A stretch of 64,000 nucleotides of DNA from Candidatus Contendibacter sp. (GCA_029624675.1 JARSSP010000028.1:47753-111752); one strand, 5' to 3'. Counted from the first letter of the stretch, positions 49,685 to 59,295 are shown. The notes: generated from the letters alone by a model not told the origin. Numbers and translations are program-made.

Positions 49685-50842
49685 ATGTCAGACGAAAAAA
49701 ATCCCCTTCTTAGTATTTTAATTCCGACTAAAAATAGATCCTCAACAGCCATTATATGTGTAGTGGAAGCAACTAAGGTGGGTTCGCCAGAAGAAGTTGA
49801 AATTGTAATTCAAGATTGTAGTGATAATAATATATTAGAACAACTGTTATATGAGGTCAATTTATTCGGCAGAGTGCATTATTATCGCACGGAAAGACCA
49901 GTTTCCATGGTTGAGAACTGGAACATTGGAACATCAAGACTACATGGCGAATTCGTTACTATAATTGGTGATGATGATGCGGTGTATCCAAGTATCATTA
50001 ATGTAGCGCGCTGGGCAAAAAAAAATAATTTTAAAGCGGTCAAGCAGAAGAAATATGATTTTTTTGGTTGGCCAGATTTATTTGATAAGACGTTGGCAGA
50101 AAAGTTTATATATCATGATTTTACTGGGAAATATGATTTAGTTAATGTTTTGGATTTGCTCACTAAATTTTCTAAAACAGGTGATGAATATCCTACGTTT
50201 CCAATGGTCTATCATAACTTAATTAGGAGATCGGTTCTGGAAGATATTCATGATAAGACTGGGGTGTATTTTGATGGTGTTTCCCCAGATATATACTCTG
50301 CTTATGCAATAGCTGCAATAATTGATAATTTTATTGTTCTAGACTATCCTTTTACTATAGTCGGCGCCTCTAAAAATAGTAATACGAATCGCACTAAAGT
50401 GGGCGATGGCCATATGCACTTTAATGAGTTTGAAAATTATAAATTTACAACCTTATCACCAGAAACATGGGGTTTATATGGTTCTAATAGTGATAGTATG
50501 ATAAAAGCTTTTATCAATATTGGTCGAAAAGATTTACTAACAAATATCGATATAACCAGAGTTTTTGCGAGAACAATTGTAGCTGAACCATCTCGAACCA
50601 TAGAGCATTCTAAGAAATATCTACTGGCAGTGAGTTCGTTCGGGCGGAATAAGGTGTTGTCCTATACTTTGCTATGGTTAAATATCATTGCAAAGTATCT
50701 TCTAGTTTATTTAAGAAAGTTAACAAGGACAAAACCTGTAATACTAAACGCTTCAAAAAGCCGGGTTGCCTCAATCGAAGAAGCTATCCATATGCAAATG
50801 GATTTGCTGGAGAGGCGAGGGATCGTCCTCGGTGGTCGGTAG
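49685..50842 (+). CDS. Glycosyltransferase family 2
   Basis: A 385-residue GT-A enzyme. The N-terminal domain starts LLSILIPTKNRSSTAIICVV, contains IVIQDCSDNNI and the region VTIIGDDDAVYPSIINVA, the metal-binding DxD-type motif (DDD). The C-terminal third includes a hydrophobic helix (SYTLLWLNIIAKYLLVYLRK) that may dock the enzyme to the membrane. AT-rich, unlike its neighbours, with a GGAG site before the ATG. Donor and acceptor unknown. Confidence 0.87.
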   Translation: MSDEKNPLLSILIPTKNRSSTAIICVVEATKVGSPEEVEIVIQDCSDNNILEQLLYEVNLFGRVHYYRTERPVSMVENWNIGTSRLHGEFVTIIGDDDAVYPSIINVARWAKKNNFKAVKQKKYDFFGWPDLFDKTLAEKFIYHDFTGKYDLVNVLDLLTKFSKTGDEYPTFPMVYHNLIRRSVLEDIHDKTGVYFDGVSPDIYSAYAIAAIIDNFIVLDYPFTIVGASKNSNTNRTKVGDGHMHFNEFENYKFTTLSPETWGLYGSNSDSMIKAFINIGRKDLLTNIDITRVFARTIVAEPSRTIEHSKKYLLAVSSFGRNKVLSYTLLWLNIIAKYLLVYLRKLTRTKPVILNASKSRVASIEEAIHMQMDLLERRGIVLGGR

Positions 50843-50878
50843 AGGAAAGCAGAACTTCATTAATTCTTCACTGCTAGC

Positions 50879-51065
50879 CAATTCGGGCTTAACCCACTGC
50901 ATTTTCTGCGTTCTCTGCGCGGTATTCCACATCTGCGCGATTGGTGGCTGTTGCGTAAGGGGTATTCTGGCAAGCTGGCTCTAATGCTCTTCCTGCATGA
51001 TCGATACGAAGAGGGCGGCGCCACTAAGAGCGAATACTTCTGGCAGGATCTGTTAGTGGCGCGCG
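50879..51065 (+). pseudogene. Fragment of a DUF268-type methyltransferase-like gene
   Basis: In one frame the stretch reads FGLNPLHFLRSLRGIPHLRD, then LRKGYSGKLALMLFLHDRYE and GGATKSEYFWQDLLVAR. The HDRYxxGG..S.YFxQDLLVA order matches the first part of DUF268 proteins found in O-antigen clusters. No start codon in context and no remainder; the frame ends as FkbM begins. A relic left by replacement. Confidence 0.6.
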
Positions 51066-51086
51066 TCACAACGCAGGGTAAACATC

Positions 51087-51761
51087 ATGGGTATATTCAT
51101 GGGCATAGGCGAACGTATTGTTGGCACGATTGAACGGCGGTGGGAGCGCAACCGCATGAGATTACCGGGACCGCTCGGTGACTTCTATCGCAACGGTGGC
51201 AACGAGCAACTGTATGACGTGCCGGTTATTACGGGCGATCTCATCATTGATGCTGGTGGATATGAAGGAGAATGGACCCAAGGGATGGTAACGCGTTATG
51301 GGTGTCGAAGCGAATTGTTCGAGCCTGTACCAACTTTTGCAGCTAATTGTCAACGGTTATTTGCACGGAATTCGTGGATTCGAGTGCATTGCTATGCGCT
51401 TGGTGGTTTGTCCCGAACGGCAATATTTAGTCTAGCATCCACGGGAACCTCCGAATTTCTACCGAATGCTACGGAAGAAGCGTTTGAGGTACTAGTAATT
51501 GATGTTGCCGAATTTCTGAAAAGTCTGGGTGATCAGCCGGTCGCGTGTTTCAAACTTAACATTGAAGGTGGAGAGTATGAGGTCTTAGAGCGGCTACTCG
51601 ATATTCACCAAATGCACCGGTTTAAAAGTCTACTCATCCAGTTTCATCAGCAGCCACCGGGATGGGAGAAGCGGCGTGAGGCGATCATTGAGAGACTGTG
51701 GGCAACGCATGACCAGATTTGGTGTTATCCAATGGTGTGGGAGAAATGGGTCAAACGTTGA
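51087..51761 (+). CDS. FkbM-family SAM-dependent methyltransferase
   Basis: A 224-residue O-methyltransferase-like protein. Seen: GDLIIDAGGYEGEWTQGMVT (SAM motif I), ELFEPVPTFAANCQRLFARN, and CFKLNIEGGEYEVLERLLDI, the FkbM acidic KxDxEGxExxVL-like motif with Asn for Asp. In surface-sugar loci these methylate sugar hydroxyls. A second start ATG at 51099 is possible. Intact, but set between two broken methyltransferase genes. Confidence 0.85.
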   Translation: MGIFMGIGERIVGTIERRWERNRMRLPGPLGDFYRNGGNEQLYDVPVITGDLIIDAGGYEGEWTQGMVTRYGCRSELFEPVPTFAANCQRLFARNSWIRVHCYALGGLSRTAIFSLASTGTSEFLPNATEEAFEVLVIDVAEFLKSLGDQPVACFKLNIEGGEYEVLERLLDIHQMHRFKSLLIQFHQQPPGWEKRREAIIERLWATHDQIWCYPMVWEKWVKR

Positions 51762-51806
51762 AGATCTATAGATTTGACTCACAATCTTTTGCAGTGAAGT
51801 CTAGGA

Positions 51807-52209
51807 GTATACACCCTATCCAAGTTGGGTACGAGATGAGTTTGAGCGATTACCGAAACTCGGTGGCGTCTTGATTTTCACTGTCCCCTTCGCTTCACTC
51901 GTACATATGGTACCATATCATCATTGCATCGGCTTTTCGTGCTACTGGTATGAACATCATTTGCCCCTGCGTGGATTCTTGATCCGGGAACTAACACCAA
52001 ATGGCGACTGGTTCGCGTACTTACAGCAGGAATTAATGCGCTTGGGTAGTACCGTGCGGCGCTATGGCGATTGGAGTTGGCCGCTAGCTTATGTGCTGGG
52101 TCTCTTGGGCTCATTGTATTTCAAGATAATGGATGGCAAGTCGGCAGAGGACCTAGCGTGTTTTGGCTGGCAGTGCGTCGCCAAGAAAGTACAGTCCGAT
52201 GAGCCATAA
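51807..52209 (+). pseudogene. C-terminal fragment of a class I SAM methyltransferase
   Basis: The frame reads YPSWVRDEFERLPKLGGVLI, FTVPFASLVHMVPYHHCIGF, YWYEHHLPLRGFLIRELTPN and ends DLACFGWQCVAKK. This is the post-motif-III half of a group of methyltransferases often found in lipopolysaccharide loci; the SAM-binding N-terminal half is absent. It overlaps the fucosyltransferase start by 11 bases. An internal start near 51871 may be used but would not give a SAM site. Confidence 0.65.
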
Positions 52210-53086
52210 AATCATCGCCCGCATCAAAGGTGGCCTAGGTAACCAATTGTTTTGCTATGCGGCGGCCCGCCGTTTGGCGCTGGTTAATAATGCCGAGTTG
52301 GTGATTGACAACGTGACTGGTTTTGTACGGGATCGTCAATACCGCCGCCAATACATGTTGGATCGGTTCCACATCCCGGCCCGCAAGGCTACGCCCGCCG
52401 AACGGCTCGAACCCTTTGAGCGCTATCGGCGAGGTATAATGCAGTGGTGGTCGCGCCGCACGCCCTTTACAGAGCGGTGCTATCTGGAACAGGAAGGTAT
52501 AGATTTTGATGAGCGCTTGCTCAGCTTGAAAGTCCGGGGAATTCTGTATCTGGATGGATTGTGGCAGAGCGAGGGCTATTTCAAGGATATGGAACGAACT
52601 ATTCGTGCAGACCTGCGGATTCAATCGCCCACCGATCCACATAATCAGGCCATGGTGGAACAAATTCAGGGGACTCAAGCAGTCGCGGTTCATGTGCGAT
52701 GGTTTGATGCGCCAGGATCGGTGGGTCCATATAACGCAGCGGCAGATTATTATCACCGTGCGATTGCTTTGATGAACGAGCGGATTCCTGAAGCCCACTA
52801 TTTTCTGTTCTCGGATGACCCGGTTGCGGCACGGGCGCAGATCCCTTTACCCGACCGTCGCTTGACGAGCATCTCTCATAATCAGGGCGACGAAAATGCG
52901 TATGCCGATTTATGGCTGATGAGCCAGTGCCAGCACTTTATCACTGCCAACAGTACGTTTAGTTGGTGGGGAGCGTGGTTAGGACAGAAACAAGAGAAGA
53001 TTGTGATAACGCCTGATTTAAATAAAACTGGTAAATCTTCTTGGGGATTCATAGGTTTGATCCCTTTGAAATGGCTTAGAGTTTGA
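52199..53086 (+). CDS. Alpha-1,2-fucosyltransferase-like protein (GT11)
   Basis: A 295-residue GT11-family protein. Seen: IIARIKGGLGNQLFCYAAAR at the start (the GGLGNQ signature), LDGLWQSEGYFKDMERTIRA, VAVHVRWFDAPGSVGPYNAA (motif I, with WFD where RGD is common), HYFLFSDDPVAARAQIPLPD and ITANSTFSWWGAWLGQ (motif III). It would use GDP-fucose from gmd/fcl on the minus strand at 37.2-39.3 kb to fucosylate the O-unit. ATG 52199 is inside the tail of the preceding methyltransferase relic. Confidence 0.87.
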   Translation: MSHKIIARIKGGLGNQLFCYAAARRLALVNNAELVIDNVTGFVRDRQYRRQYMLDRFHIPARKATPAERLEPFERYRRGIMQWWSRRTPFTERCYLEQEGIDFDERLLSLKVRGILYLDGLWQSEGYFKDMERTIRADLRIQSPTDPHNQAMVEQIQGTQAVAVHVRWFDAPGSVGPYNAAADYYHRAIALMNERIPEAHYFLFSDDPVAARAQIPLPDRRLTSISHNQGDENAYADLWLMSQCQHFITANSTFSWWGAWLGQKQEKIVITPDLNKTGKSSWGFIGLIPLKWLRV

Positions 53087-53148
53087 TGGTATGAATATTC
53101 TACTGGTGGGGAAATAAAAACAGCCCATCTGCTCTTTGTGGAGGCGTT

Positions 53149-53470
53149 ATGGATATTCAAACTCAAAAACATCCTAAAATAATTACAAAATCTCAAGCTG
53201 GTGCTCCAGATGGTTACTTAATTCCGCTTTACAATATACACGATGGCTTTTTTCGGTTGGATCAGAACCAAAGCAGGTTTATCTAACGGTAATTGCTCCA
53301 CATGAAAAAAAGGTCCACAACCTGTACTTATGGTTAACCTAGGAGATGAAGATGCATTTGTCTTAAATATGCCAAACCCAGCATGGACACCGACCATGAA
53401 CGACGAACATACAGCGGATTTTAGTAGCTATGTATTCGAATTTCAGGATGGCCGAACCAATCATAGCTAG
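53149..53470 (+). pseudogene. Relic of a cupin sugar epimerase/isomerase (RfbC/WxcM-like)
   Basis: Three pieces in different frames line up in order: MDIQTQKHPKIITKSQAGAP then DGYLIPLYNIHDGFF; SEPKQVYLTVIAPHEKK; and DEDAFVLNMPNPAWTPTMND then EHTADFSSYVFEF. They match the start, the middle and the end of a 150-residue cupin enzyme; the pieces in between are lost and at least two frameshifts occur. This is what fills the gene-free stretch 53087-53485. Confidence 0.65.
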
Positions 53471-53485
53471 GAAAAAGTAAATTCT

Positions 53486-54571
53486 TTGAAAATTCTTTTG
53501 GTTGGTGAGTACGCCTGGCCTTGGTACCAGGAGGCGTGCGCCAGAGCACTGGAAAATTCAGGATGTCAAGTCATTCGGTTTGGCTGGCTGGACCGTTTCA
53601 AAAAATGGCTGCCTTATAAAGCCGAGCCAGTCTATCGTTCGTTCTGGCATCGATTACAGTACCGCTTGCTTGATGGTCCAACCATTCGTAGTATCAATCG
53701 TGACTTGATTAAGCTGGCTGTTTATGAAAAGCCAGACGTAGTTTGGTGTTACAATGCCCAGATCATTTATTCTGCAACTATTCATTATTTGCGCAAGTGT
53801 TTTCCTAATACGATTTATTGTCAATACGCAAACGATAATCCTTTTAGCTTATTAGCTCGTCAATCGATGTGGCGTCATTTTATCGCTAGTATTCCTTTGT
53901 TTGATCTTCACTATGTATTCAGAAAGAATAATATTAGTGACTTTATGGCTCATGGCGCAAATGATGTTCATCTGTTAAGAGCCTATTTTATCCGTGAATT
54001 TGATTATCCAATCAATCCAAAAGATATAAAACCTAATTTTATTTGTGATGTTGCTTTTGCCGGCCATTATGAGAATGATGGCCGAGTAGAGGCTCTTGAA
54101 TCAATTTGTAAAGCAGGTTACAAGCTTAATTTATATGGTGGTGGATGGAATGCAGCTTTACCCAAACTTTCGCTTAATTCACCGTTAAGAGCCTTATACC
54201 CGATTCAACCGGTAACAGGATTTGACTATAATCAGGCGCTTTGTGGCGCGAAGGTAGCTTTATGCTTTCTATCAACCTTAAATCAGGATACCTATACTAG
54301 GCGGTCTTTTCAGATTCCTGCTATGCAGGTAGCTATGCTGTCTCAGCGAACCGAAGATTTATCCAGCCTGTTCATTGAAGGAAAAGAAATTGCCTTTTTT
54401 TCCGACACCACTGAGCTAATTGATAAGCTGCAGCACTTGTTGACCGATGATACGGCTAGACAATCAATAGCTAAAGCTGGATATGCTCGGGTTTATCGAG
54501 ATGGGCATGAAGTTTCTTCACGGATGAAACAATGGTTGGATACGGTACAGGAATACCAGAAAAGGTTGTAG
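53486..54571 (+). CDS. CgeB-like glycosyltransferase (GT-B fold)
   Basis: A 361-residue protein like CgeB/DUF3880 glycosyltransferases. Seen: ILLVGEYAWPWYQEACARAL, KPDVVWCYNAQIIYSATIHY, CDVAFAGHYENDGRVEALES and DTYTRRSFQIPAMQVAMLSQ (usually DTYSRRxFEIPA). The start is TTG with AGGAAAAAG upstream. Low GC. Transfers an unknown sugar in repeat-unit assembly; a full C-terminal domain is present. Confidence 0.85.
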   Translation: MKILLVGEYAWPWYQEACARALENSGCQVIRFGWLDRFKKWLPYKAEPVYRSFWHRLQYRLLDGPTIRSINRDLIKLAVYEKPDVVWCYNAQIIYSATIHYLRKCFPNTIYCQYANDNPFSLLARQSMWRHFIASIPLFDLHYVFRKNNISDFMAHGANDVHLLRAYFIREFDYPINPKDIKPNFICDVAFAGHYENDGRVEALESICKAGYKLNLYGGGWNAALPKLSLNSPLRALYPIQPVTGFDYNQALCGAKVALCFLSTLNQDTYTRRSFQIPAMQVAMLSQRTEDLSSLFIEGKEIAFFSDTTELIDKLQHLLTDDTARQSIAKAGYARVYRDGHEVSSRMKQWLDTVQEYQKRL

Positions 54572-54618
54572 CAATTTTCATGCTAACGGTCTCTTAGTGA
54601 AAAAATACGAGTTACGAA

Positions 54619-55737
54619 ATGAATACTACAAAGAAGCTAACCTTACACTTTATTCAGGATATACCGACACCGCATAATAATGTTTTGCTTAAGGCGCTTC
54701 GAGATGATTCTGCGATAGATTTATATATTTGGTATGCACGATTAACTCACCCTCAATACTCTTTCAAAGCTGAACTAGGGTATGAAGTGGGTATGCCTAC
54801 TATTTATGGCTACAAGCTGCCAAGCTGGCATTTAATTAGGACCGTGTTTTTTAACAAAAGTGACAAATTTTTTATTGTAGGCTGGATGAACCCTACAACT
54901 CGGTTCCTTGTACTTCTTTTCTGGATACTGCGTCGTCCCTACAATATATGGTTTGACTGTCCCCAACACAGACCATTCAATCTTTTGAAAAGCAGTGTTC
55001 GTAATTTTTACTATTTCATACTGAAAAAATCAAAAGCAAAAATTTTTGCGGTTGGTGAAAATACAGTTCAATACTTTAAAAAAAGAGGATTTTCAGAAGA
55101 AGGGCTTGTTAATTTACCAATTTTTGTGGAAGTAAACAAGAGTATTGAAGATTATCGTAAAAATAGAACCGAGATTCGATCTCACTATCAAACTGCTGAT
55201 TCTGATTTCTTTATCGTTACAGGGAGTCGGCTAATTTATGAAAAAGGTTTTGACTTGCTTATTGATGCTATTGCTAACCTCGACGAAAAAATTAAGAAAA
55301 ATGTCAAACTATTGATTGTCGGCAAAGGACCGGAGAAGCAAAAATTGATTCAAAAAGTATCACATAATAAACTTGGTGGATCGATCTTTTTTGAAGACTG
55401 GATGACTCAGCAGGATTTTATGAAGCATATCGGAGCGGCCGACCTTGTAGTTCACCCGGCTCGTTTTGATGCTTATGGTGGGATTACTCTGAGTGCCATG
55501 ATTGCTGGTGTTCCTGTAGTCGGAAGTAATCAGGCAGGCTCCGCCAAGGATAGAATATCGCATGGTTTAAATGGTTGGCTTTATGATTGTAATGACGTAT
55601 CAAAACTAACATACTGGATCAGTATTGCGATTGAAAATCCAGGTATGCTTGAAGAAATGGGTCGTTCGGCAAGAGAAACGGCTGATCATTATACCCCAAG
55701 TATAGGGGCAACTCAGCTTTTGGAACAACTGATTTGA
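54619..55737 (+). CDS. Glycosyltransferase family 4
   Basis: A 372-residue GT-B enzyme. N-terminal LHFIQDIPTPHNNVLLKALR, then VTGSRLIYEKGFDLLIDAIA, LLIVGKGPEKQKLIQKVSHN and the EX7E-like HPARFDAYGGITLSAMIAGV, SNQAGSAKDRISHGLNGWLY. AT-rich block member; the next gene begins 14 bases past its stop. Confidence 0.9.
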   Translation: MNTTKKLTLHFIQDIPTPHNNVLLKALRDDSAIDLYIWYARLTHPQYSFKAELGYEVGMPTIYGYKLPSWHLIRTVFFNKSDKFFIVGWMNPTTRFLVLLFWILRRPYNIWFDCPQHRPFNLLKSSVRNFYYFILKKSKAKIFAVGENTVQYFKKRGFSEEGLVNLPIFVEVNKSIEDYRKNRTEIRSHYQTADSDFFIVTGSRLIYEKGFDLLIDAIANLDEKIKKNVKLLIVGKGPEKQKLIQKVSHNKLGGSIFFEDWMTQQDFMKHIGAADLVVHPARFDAYGGITLSAMIAGVPVVGSNQAGSAKDRISHGLNGWLYDCNDVSKLTYWISIAIENPGMLEEMGRSARETADHYTPSIGATQLLEQLI

Positions 55738-55751
55738 ACCAGAGGTGCCAA

Positions 55752-56231
55752 ATGCTTAAAAAGGGATTAACATTATCAAGACTTGGTCTTGAGGATTTTT
55801 TGGTAAGATCTATTGAGGAAGAAGATATTGAGTTACTTCGAATATGGAAAAACTATTACCGGGATCGGTTTTTTTTTAAAGGCATAATTACAGAAAGCAT
55901 GCAAAAAAACTGGTTTGATTTTTATCTAAAAAGAGAGCATGATTTCATGCTAATTATTTTAAATAAAAAGGAAAAAATTGGGTGCCTTGGATTTCGGCGA
56001 CTTGATGATCGAGTCGATTTATATAACCTCATTATAGGTCAGCGAAAAAATAGTGGAAATGGTCACATGACTAATGCTTTGGATTTGGTTTGTAAAGAGA
56101 TAAAGAAGCGCTATCAGGATATGCCAATTATGGTTTCAGTATTGAAACAAAACCCCAATTTGCAATGGTATTTCCGACGAGATTTTATAGTGGTCACGGA
56201 ATATCCAGACTATCTTGACCTTAGGCGCTAA
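55752..56231 (+). CDS. GNAT-family N-acetyltransferase
   Basis: A 159-residue acetyltransferase resembling RimJ/RimL-like GNATs used in sugar synthesis: VRSIEEEDIELLRIWKNYYR, FMLIILNKKEKIGCLGFRRL and IIGQRKNSGNGHMTNALDLV (acetyl-CoA loop). ATG 55752 is preferred because AGAGG lies 6 bases upstream; an in-frame TTG at 55734 overlaps the previous stop. Followed by a DegT aminotransferase, so it may acetylate that enzyme's amino-sugar. Confidence 0.75.
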   Translation: MLKKGLTLSRLGLEDFLVRSIEEEDIELLRIWKNYYRDRFFFKGIITESMQKNWFDFYLKREHDFMLIILNKKEKIGCLGFRRLDDRVDLYNLIIGQRKNSGNGHMTNALDLVCKEIKKRYQDMPIMVSVLKQNPNLQWYFRRDFIVVTEYPDYLDLRR

Positions 56232-56252
56232 CATTATAGTAAGGAGAAAATT

Positions 56253-57377
56253 ATGATTTCAGTGTTTGGTTCCTTGGTGGGTGATGAAGAAATTGCTAAC
56301 GCAATTTCCTGCATGAAGAGTCAATGGATGGGATTTGGTAGCAATGTCCCTAAGTTTGAGGATTTTTTTTCCAAAAAATTTAACGTGCCTCATTTCGCTA
56401 TGGTTGATAGCGGATCGAACGCCCTCTTTATGGCAGTCAGCCTACTAGATTTGCCCCGTGGTTCAGAGGTCATTGTTCCTTCCCTGACTTGGGTTTCCTG
56501 TGCGCAAGCAGTGATTATTGCTGGTCACAAACCCGTATTTTGTGATGTTGACCCACTGACGATGAATGTCCGCTGTGAAGATATAGAGCCTCTGCTCAAT
56601 TCAAAGGTCAAAGCAATCATGGTAGTGCATTACGCTGGCCTCGCTGTAGACCTTGATCCAATTTTTGAGCTCGGATTGCCCGTCATTGAGGACGCGGCAC
56701 ATGCAGTCTGTTCGACTTATAAGGGTAAACCGTGTGGAGCCATTGCTGATGTAGGGATCTACAGCTTTGATGCGGTCAAGAATTTGACCACAGGAGAGGG
56801 AGGTGGAATTGCCAGCATTCATGCTGAATGGATCGAACGCGCAAAGAGGATGAGGTACTGTGGTATTGGAAAATCTGGATTTGAGGCTGCAGCTGCTAGT
56901 GCCAAAGGAAAGGTTCGTTGGTGGGAATATAATATTACTGAGCCGTTCATCAAAATGTTGCCAACCAATATCGCCGCAGGTATCGGGTTGGCGCAATTAG
57001 AGCGTTTGGATGCATTACAAGCAATTCGGGAAAATATATGGCGTCATTATCAATTTGAATTCACCAATATAAGTTGGATTATTACCCCAGTGGAAGCTCC
57101 TGAAGGAGATCGGCACTCCTATTTTACATATTGTATTCGCGTACCTAAGCGCGATGAGTTAGCTCATTTTCTGCTTGAAAACGAAGTTTATACCACGCTG
57201 CGTTATCATCCATTGCATATGAATCCCTTATATAGACAAATGGATGTACGACTGCCTCATTGTGAAGCACTTAATGAGGATGCATTGAGTATCCCGATGC
57301 ATCCACGACTTTCAATGGAGGAGGTCGATAAAATCATTGATTTGATTAAAAAGTTTGGCAAAGTCAACTCCCTATAG
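56253..57377 (+). CDS. DegT/DnrJ/EryC1 aminotransferase
   Basis: A 374-residue PLP enzyme. Seen: MVDSGSNALFMAVSLLDLPR, GSEVIVPSLTWVSCAQAVII, PVIEDAAHAVCSTYKGKPCG, and the PLP lysine in IYSFDAVKNLTTGEGGGIAS. Only about a third of it matches the first aminotransferase by eye, so it likely acts on another keto-sugar. The GNAT gene just upstream is a plausible partner. AAGGAG lies before the ATG. It is the last AT-rich gene of the block. Confidence 0.88.
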   Translation: MISVFGSLVGDEEIANAISCMKSQWMGFGSNVPKFEDFFSKKFNVPHFAMVDSGSNALFMAVSLLDLPRGSEVIVPSLTWVSCAQAVIIAGHKPVFCDVDPLTMNVRCEDIEPLLNSKVKAIMVVHYAGLAVDLDPIFELGLPVIEDAAHAVCSTYKGKPCGAIADVGIYSFDAVKNLTTGEGGGIASIHAEWIERAKRMRYCGIGKSGFEAAAASAKGKVRWWEYNITEPFIKMLPTNIAAGIGLAQLERLDALQAIRENIWRHYQFEFTNISWIITPVEAPEGDRHSYFTYCIRVPKRDELAHFLLENEVYTTLRYHPLHMNPLYRQMDVRLPHCEALNEDALSIPMHPRLSMEEVDKIIDLIKKFGKVNSL

Positions 57378-57432
57378 CATTCCCTTGGCATAGTCTACCC
57401 AATAAATTATTAAAGACTTTAAGAGGGCTGGT

Positions 57433-59295
57433 ATGTGCGGCCTCATCGGCATCGCCTCCCCAACCTCGGTGGTTGATCGCGGCTGGCTCACGGCCGGGCG
57501 CGACACCATGATCCATCGTGGCCCCGATGACGCCGGGAAATGGTGGTCGGCGGATGGCGGCGTGGGGTTGGCTCAGCGCCGTTTGTCAATCATCGACTTG
57601 TCTCCTGCCGGTCATCAGCCCATGCTGGATGCCAGCGGTGAGTTGTGCATCGTCTTCAACGGTGAAATCTATAACTTTGCCGATCTGCGCCGCGAATTGG
57701 CGGTCAAAGGCCACGTCTTCCACTCCCAGAGCGATACCGAGGTGCTGCTGGCCGCCTATCGGGAATGGGGCACCGACTGCCTCTCGCGCCTGAATGGCAT
57801 GTTCGCCTTTGCGCTGTATGACGGACGAAATCGGCGGTTGTTCATGGCGCGGGACCGGGCGGGAGAAAAGCCGCTGTTCTATGCTCAGACGCATGGAACT
57901 CTGCGTTTCGCCTCTGAACTGAAAGGATTAATGGCTGACCCTGCTTTACCTCGGCGCATTGATCCGGAAGCCCTGGATTGCTACCTGGCGTTGGGCTATG
58001 TGCCGGGGGAGCGTTGCATCCTGCAGGGGGTGAACAAACTGCCGCCGGCCCATGCGCTCCTCTTCAACCTGAACGATGGTCAAGCACGGGTCTGGCGCTA
58101 CTGGTCATTACCGGAATTTGACAAGGCGGCGGGCACGACCGACGTAACCGCGCTTCTGGATGAACTGGAAGCCTTGCTGGAAGATGCGGTGCGCCGGCAA
58201 CTGGTGGCCGATGTCCCAGTCGGCGTCTTGCTCAGTGGCGGAGTGGATTCCAGTCTGGTCACGGCCATGGCGGTACGCGCCGCGTCCCCGATGAAAACCT
58301 TCACCATTCGCTTTCCTGGCTATGGCCACTATGACGAAACTGAACACGCCCGTTTGATCGCCCACCATTTTAATACCGAGCATATCGAACTGGAGGCGGC
58401 TGAATCCACCGTGGACCTGTTGCCGCTGCTGGCCCGACAGTTCGATGAGCCGATGGTGGATTCCTCCATGATTCCCACCTACCTGGTCAGCCGGCTGATC
58501 CGCGAACATTGCACCGTGGCGCTGGGCGGCGACGGCGGGGATGAGCTGTTCGGCGGCTATCCCCATTACAGCCGCCTGCTCTGGATGCAACGGAAACTCG
58601 GCTGGATTCCACACTGCTGGCGTCGCGGTATCGCCCGAACAGCGGAAAGCCTGTTGCCGGTCGGCTTCAAGGGCCGCAACGGGTTGCAAGGGCTGGCGGC
58701 TGACCTGGCGAACAGCCTACCATTGATCGCCGCCTATTTTGACCCGCGCACCCGGCGCAACCTGTGGACTGGGCCGGATGCCTGGAACTTGGCCGCCGAA
58801 TCCATCCGCGGCGCACGGATTCCCAAGACGGCGGATTTGTTGCAGCGAGCGACCCAGATGGATTTTGAGAACTATCTGGCGGAAGATATTCTGGTCAAGC
58901 TGGATCGGGCCAGCATGTTGAATTCGCTGGAAGTGCGCGCGCCGTTTTTGGACTATCGGGTGATCGAGTTCGCTTTCGGCAAGGTGCCTTCAGCGCTGAA
59001 GGCTACGGCGACCGACCGCAAAATTCTCCTCAAAAAGCTCACAACCCGCCTGTTGCCACCCAAGTTCGATCAGCGGCGCAAGCAGGGTTTCTCGATTCCG
59101 CTGGGCTTGTGGCTGCAATCCGGCGCTTGGCGGCGCTTTTTTTGCGAAGTGCTATTGGGTTCGGAAAACACGCTATTCAATCATGCAGTGGCTCGCCAAT
59201 TGCTTGATGGACAGAAAAAAGGACGGGCTAACAGCGAGCGGTTGTTGGCGCTGGTACTGTTTGAATTGTGGCGGCGGGAATATCGGGTCTGCTGA
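57433..59295 (+). CDS. asnB: Asparagine synthase (glutamine-hydrolysing), AsnB family
   Basis: A 620-residue two-domain enzyme. Cys2 of MCGLIGIAS is the glutaminase nucleophile; RRLSIIDLSPAGHQPM and CIVFNGEIYNFADLRREL follow. The synthetase domain carries the PP-loop LLSGGVDSSLVTAMAV and ALGGDGGDELFGGYPHY. In polysaccharide loci such enzymes often amidate uronic acids rather than make free asparagine. GC-rich, sharply different from the preceding block. Confidence 0.92.
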   Translation: MCGLIGIASPTSVVDRGWLTAGRDTMIHRGPDDAGKWWSADGGVGLAQRRLSIIDLSPAGHQPMLDASGELCIVFNGEIYNFADLRRELAVKGHVFHSQSDTEVLLAAYREWGTDCLSRLNGMFAFALYDGRNRRLFMARDRAGEKPLFYAQTHGTLRFASELKGLMADPALPRRIDPEALDCYLALGYVPGERCILQGVNKLPPAHALLFNLNDGQARVWRYWSLPEFDKAAGTTDVTALLDELEALLEDAVRRQLVADVPVGVLLSGGVDSSLVTAMAVRAASPMKTFTIRFPGYGHYDETEHARLIAHHFNTEHIELEAAESTVDLLPLLARQFDEPMVDSSMIPTYLVSRLIREHCTVALGGDGGDELFGGYPHYSRLLWMQRKLGWIPHCWRRGIARTAESLLPVGFKGRNGLQGLAADLANSLPLIAAYFDPRTRRNLWTGPDAWNLAAESIRGARIPKTADLLQRATQMDFENYLAEDILVKLDRASMLNSLEVRAPFLDYRVIEFAFGKVPSALKATATDRKILLKKLTTRLLPPKFDQRRKQGFSIPLGLWLQSGAWRRFFCEVLLGSENTLFNHAVARQLLDGQKKGRANSERLLALVLFELWRREYRVC

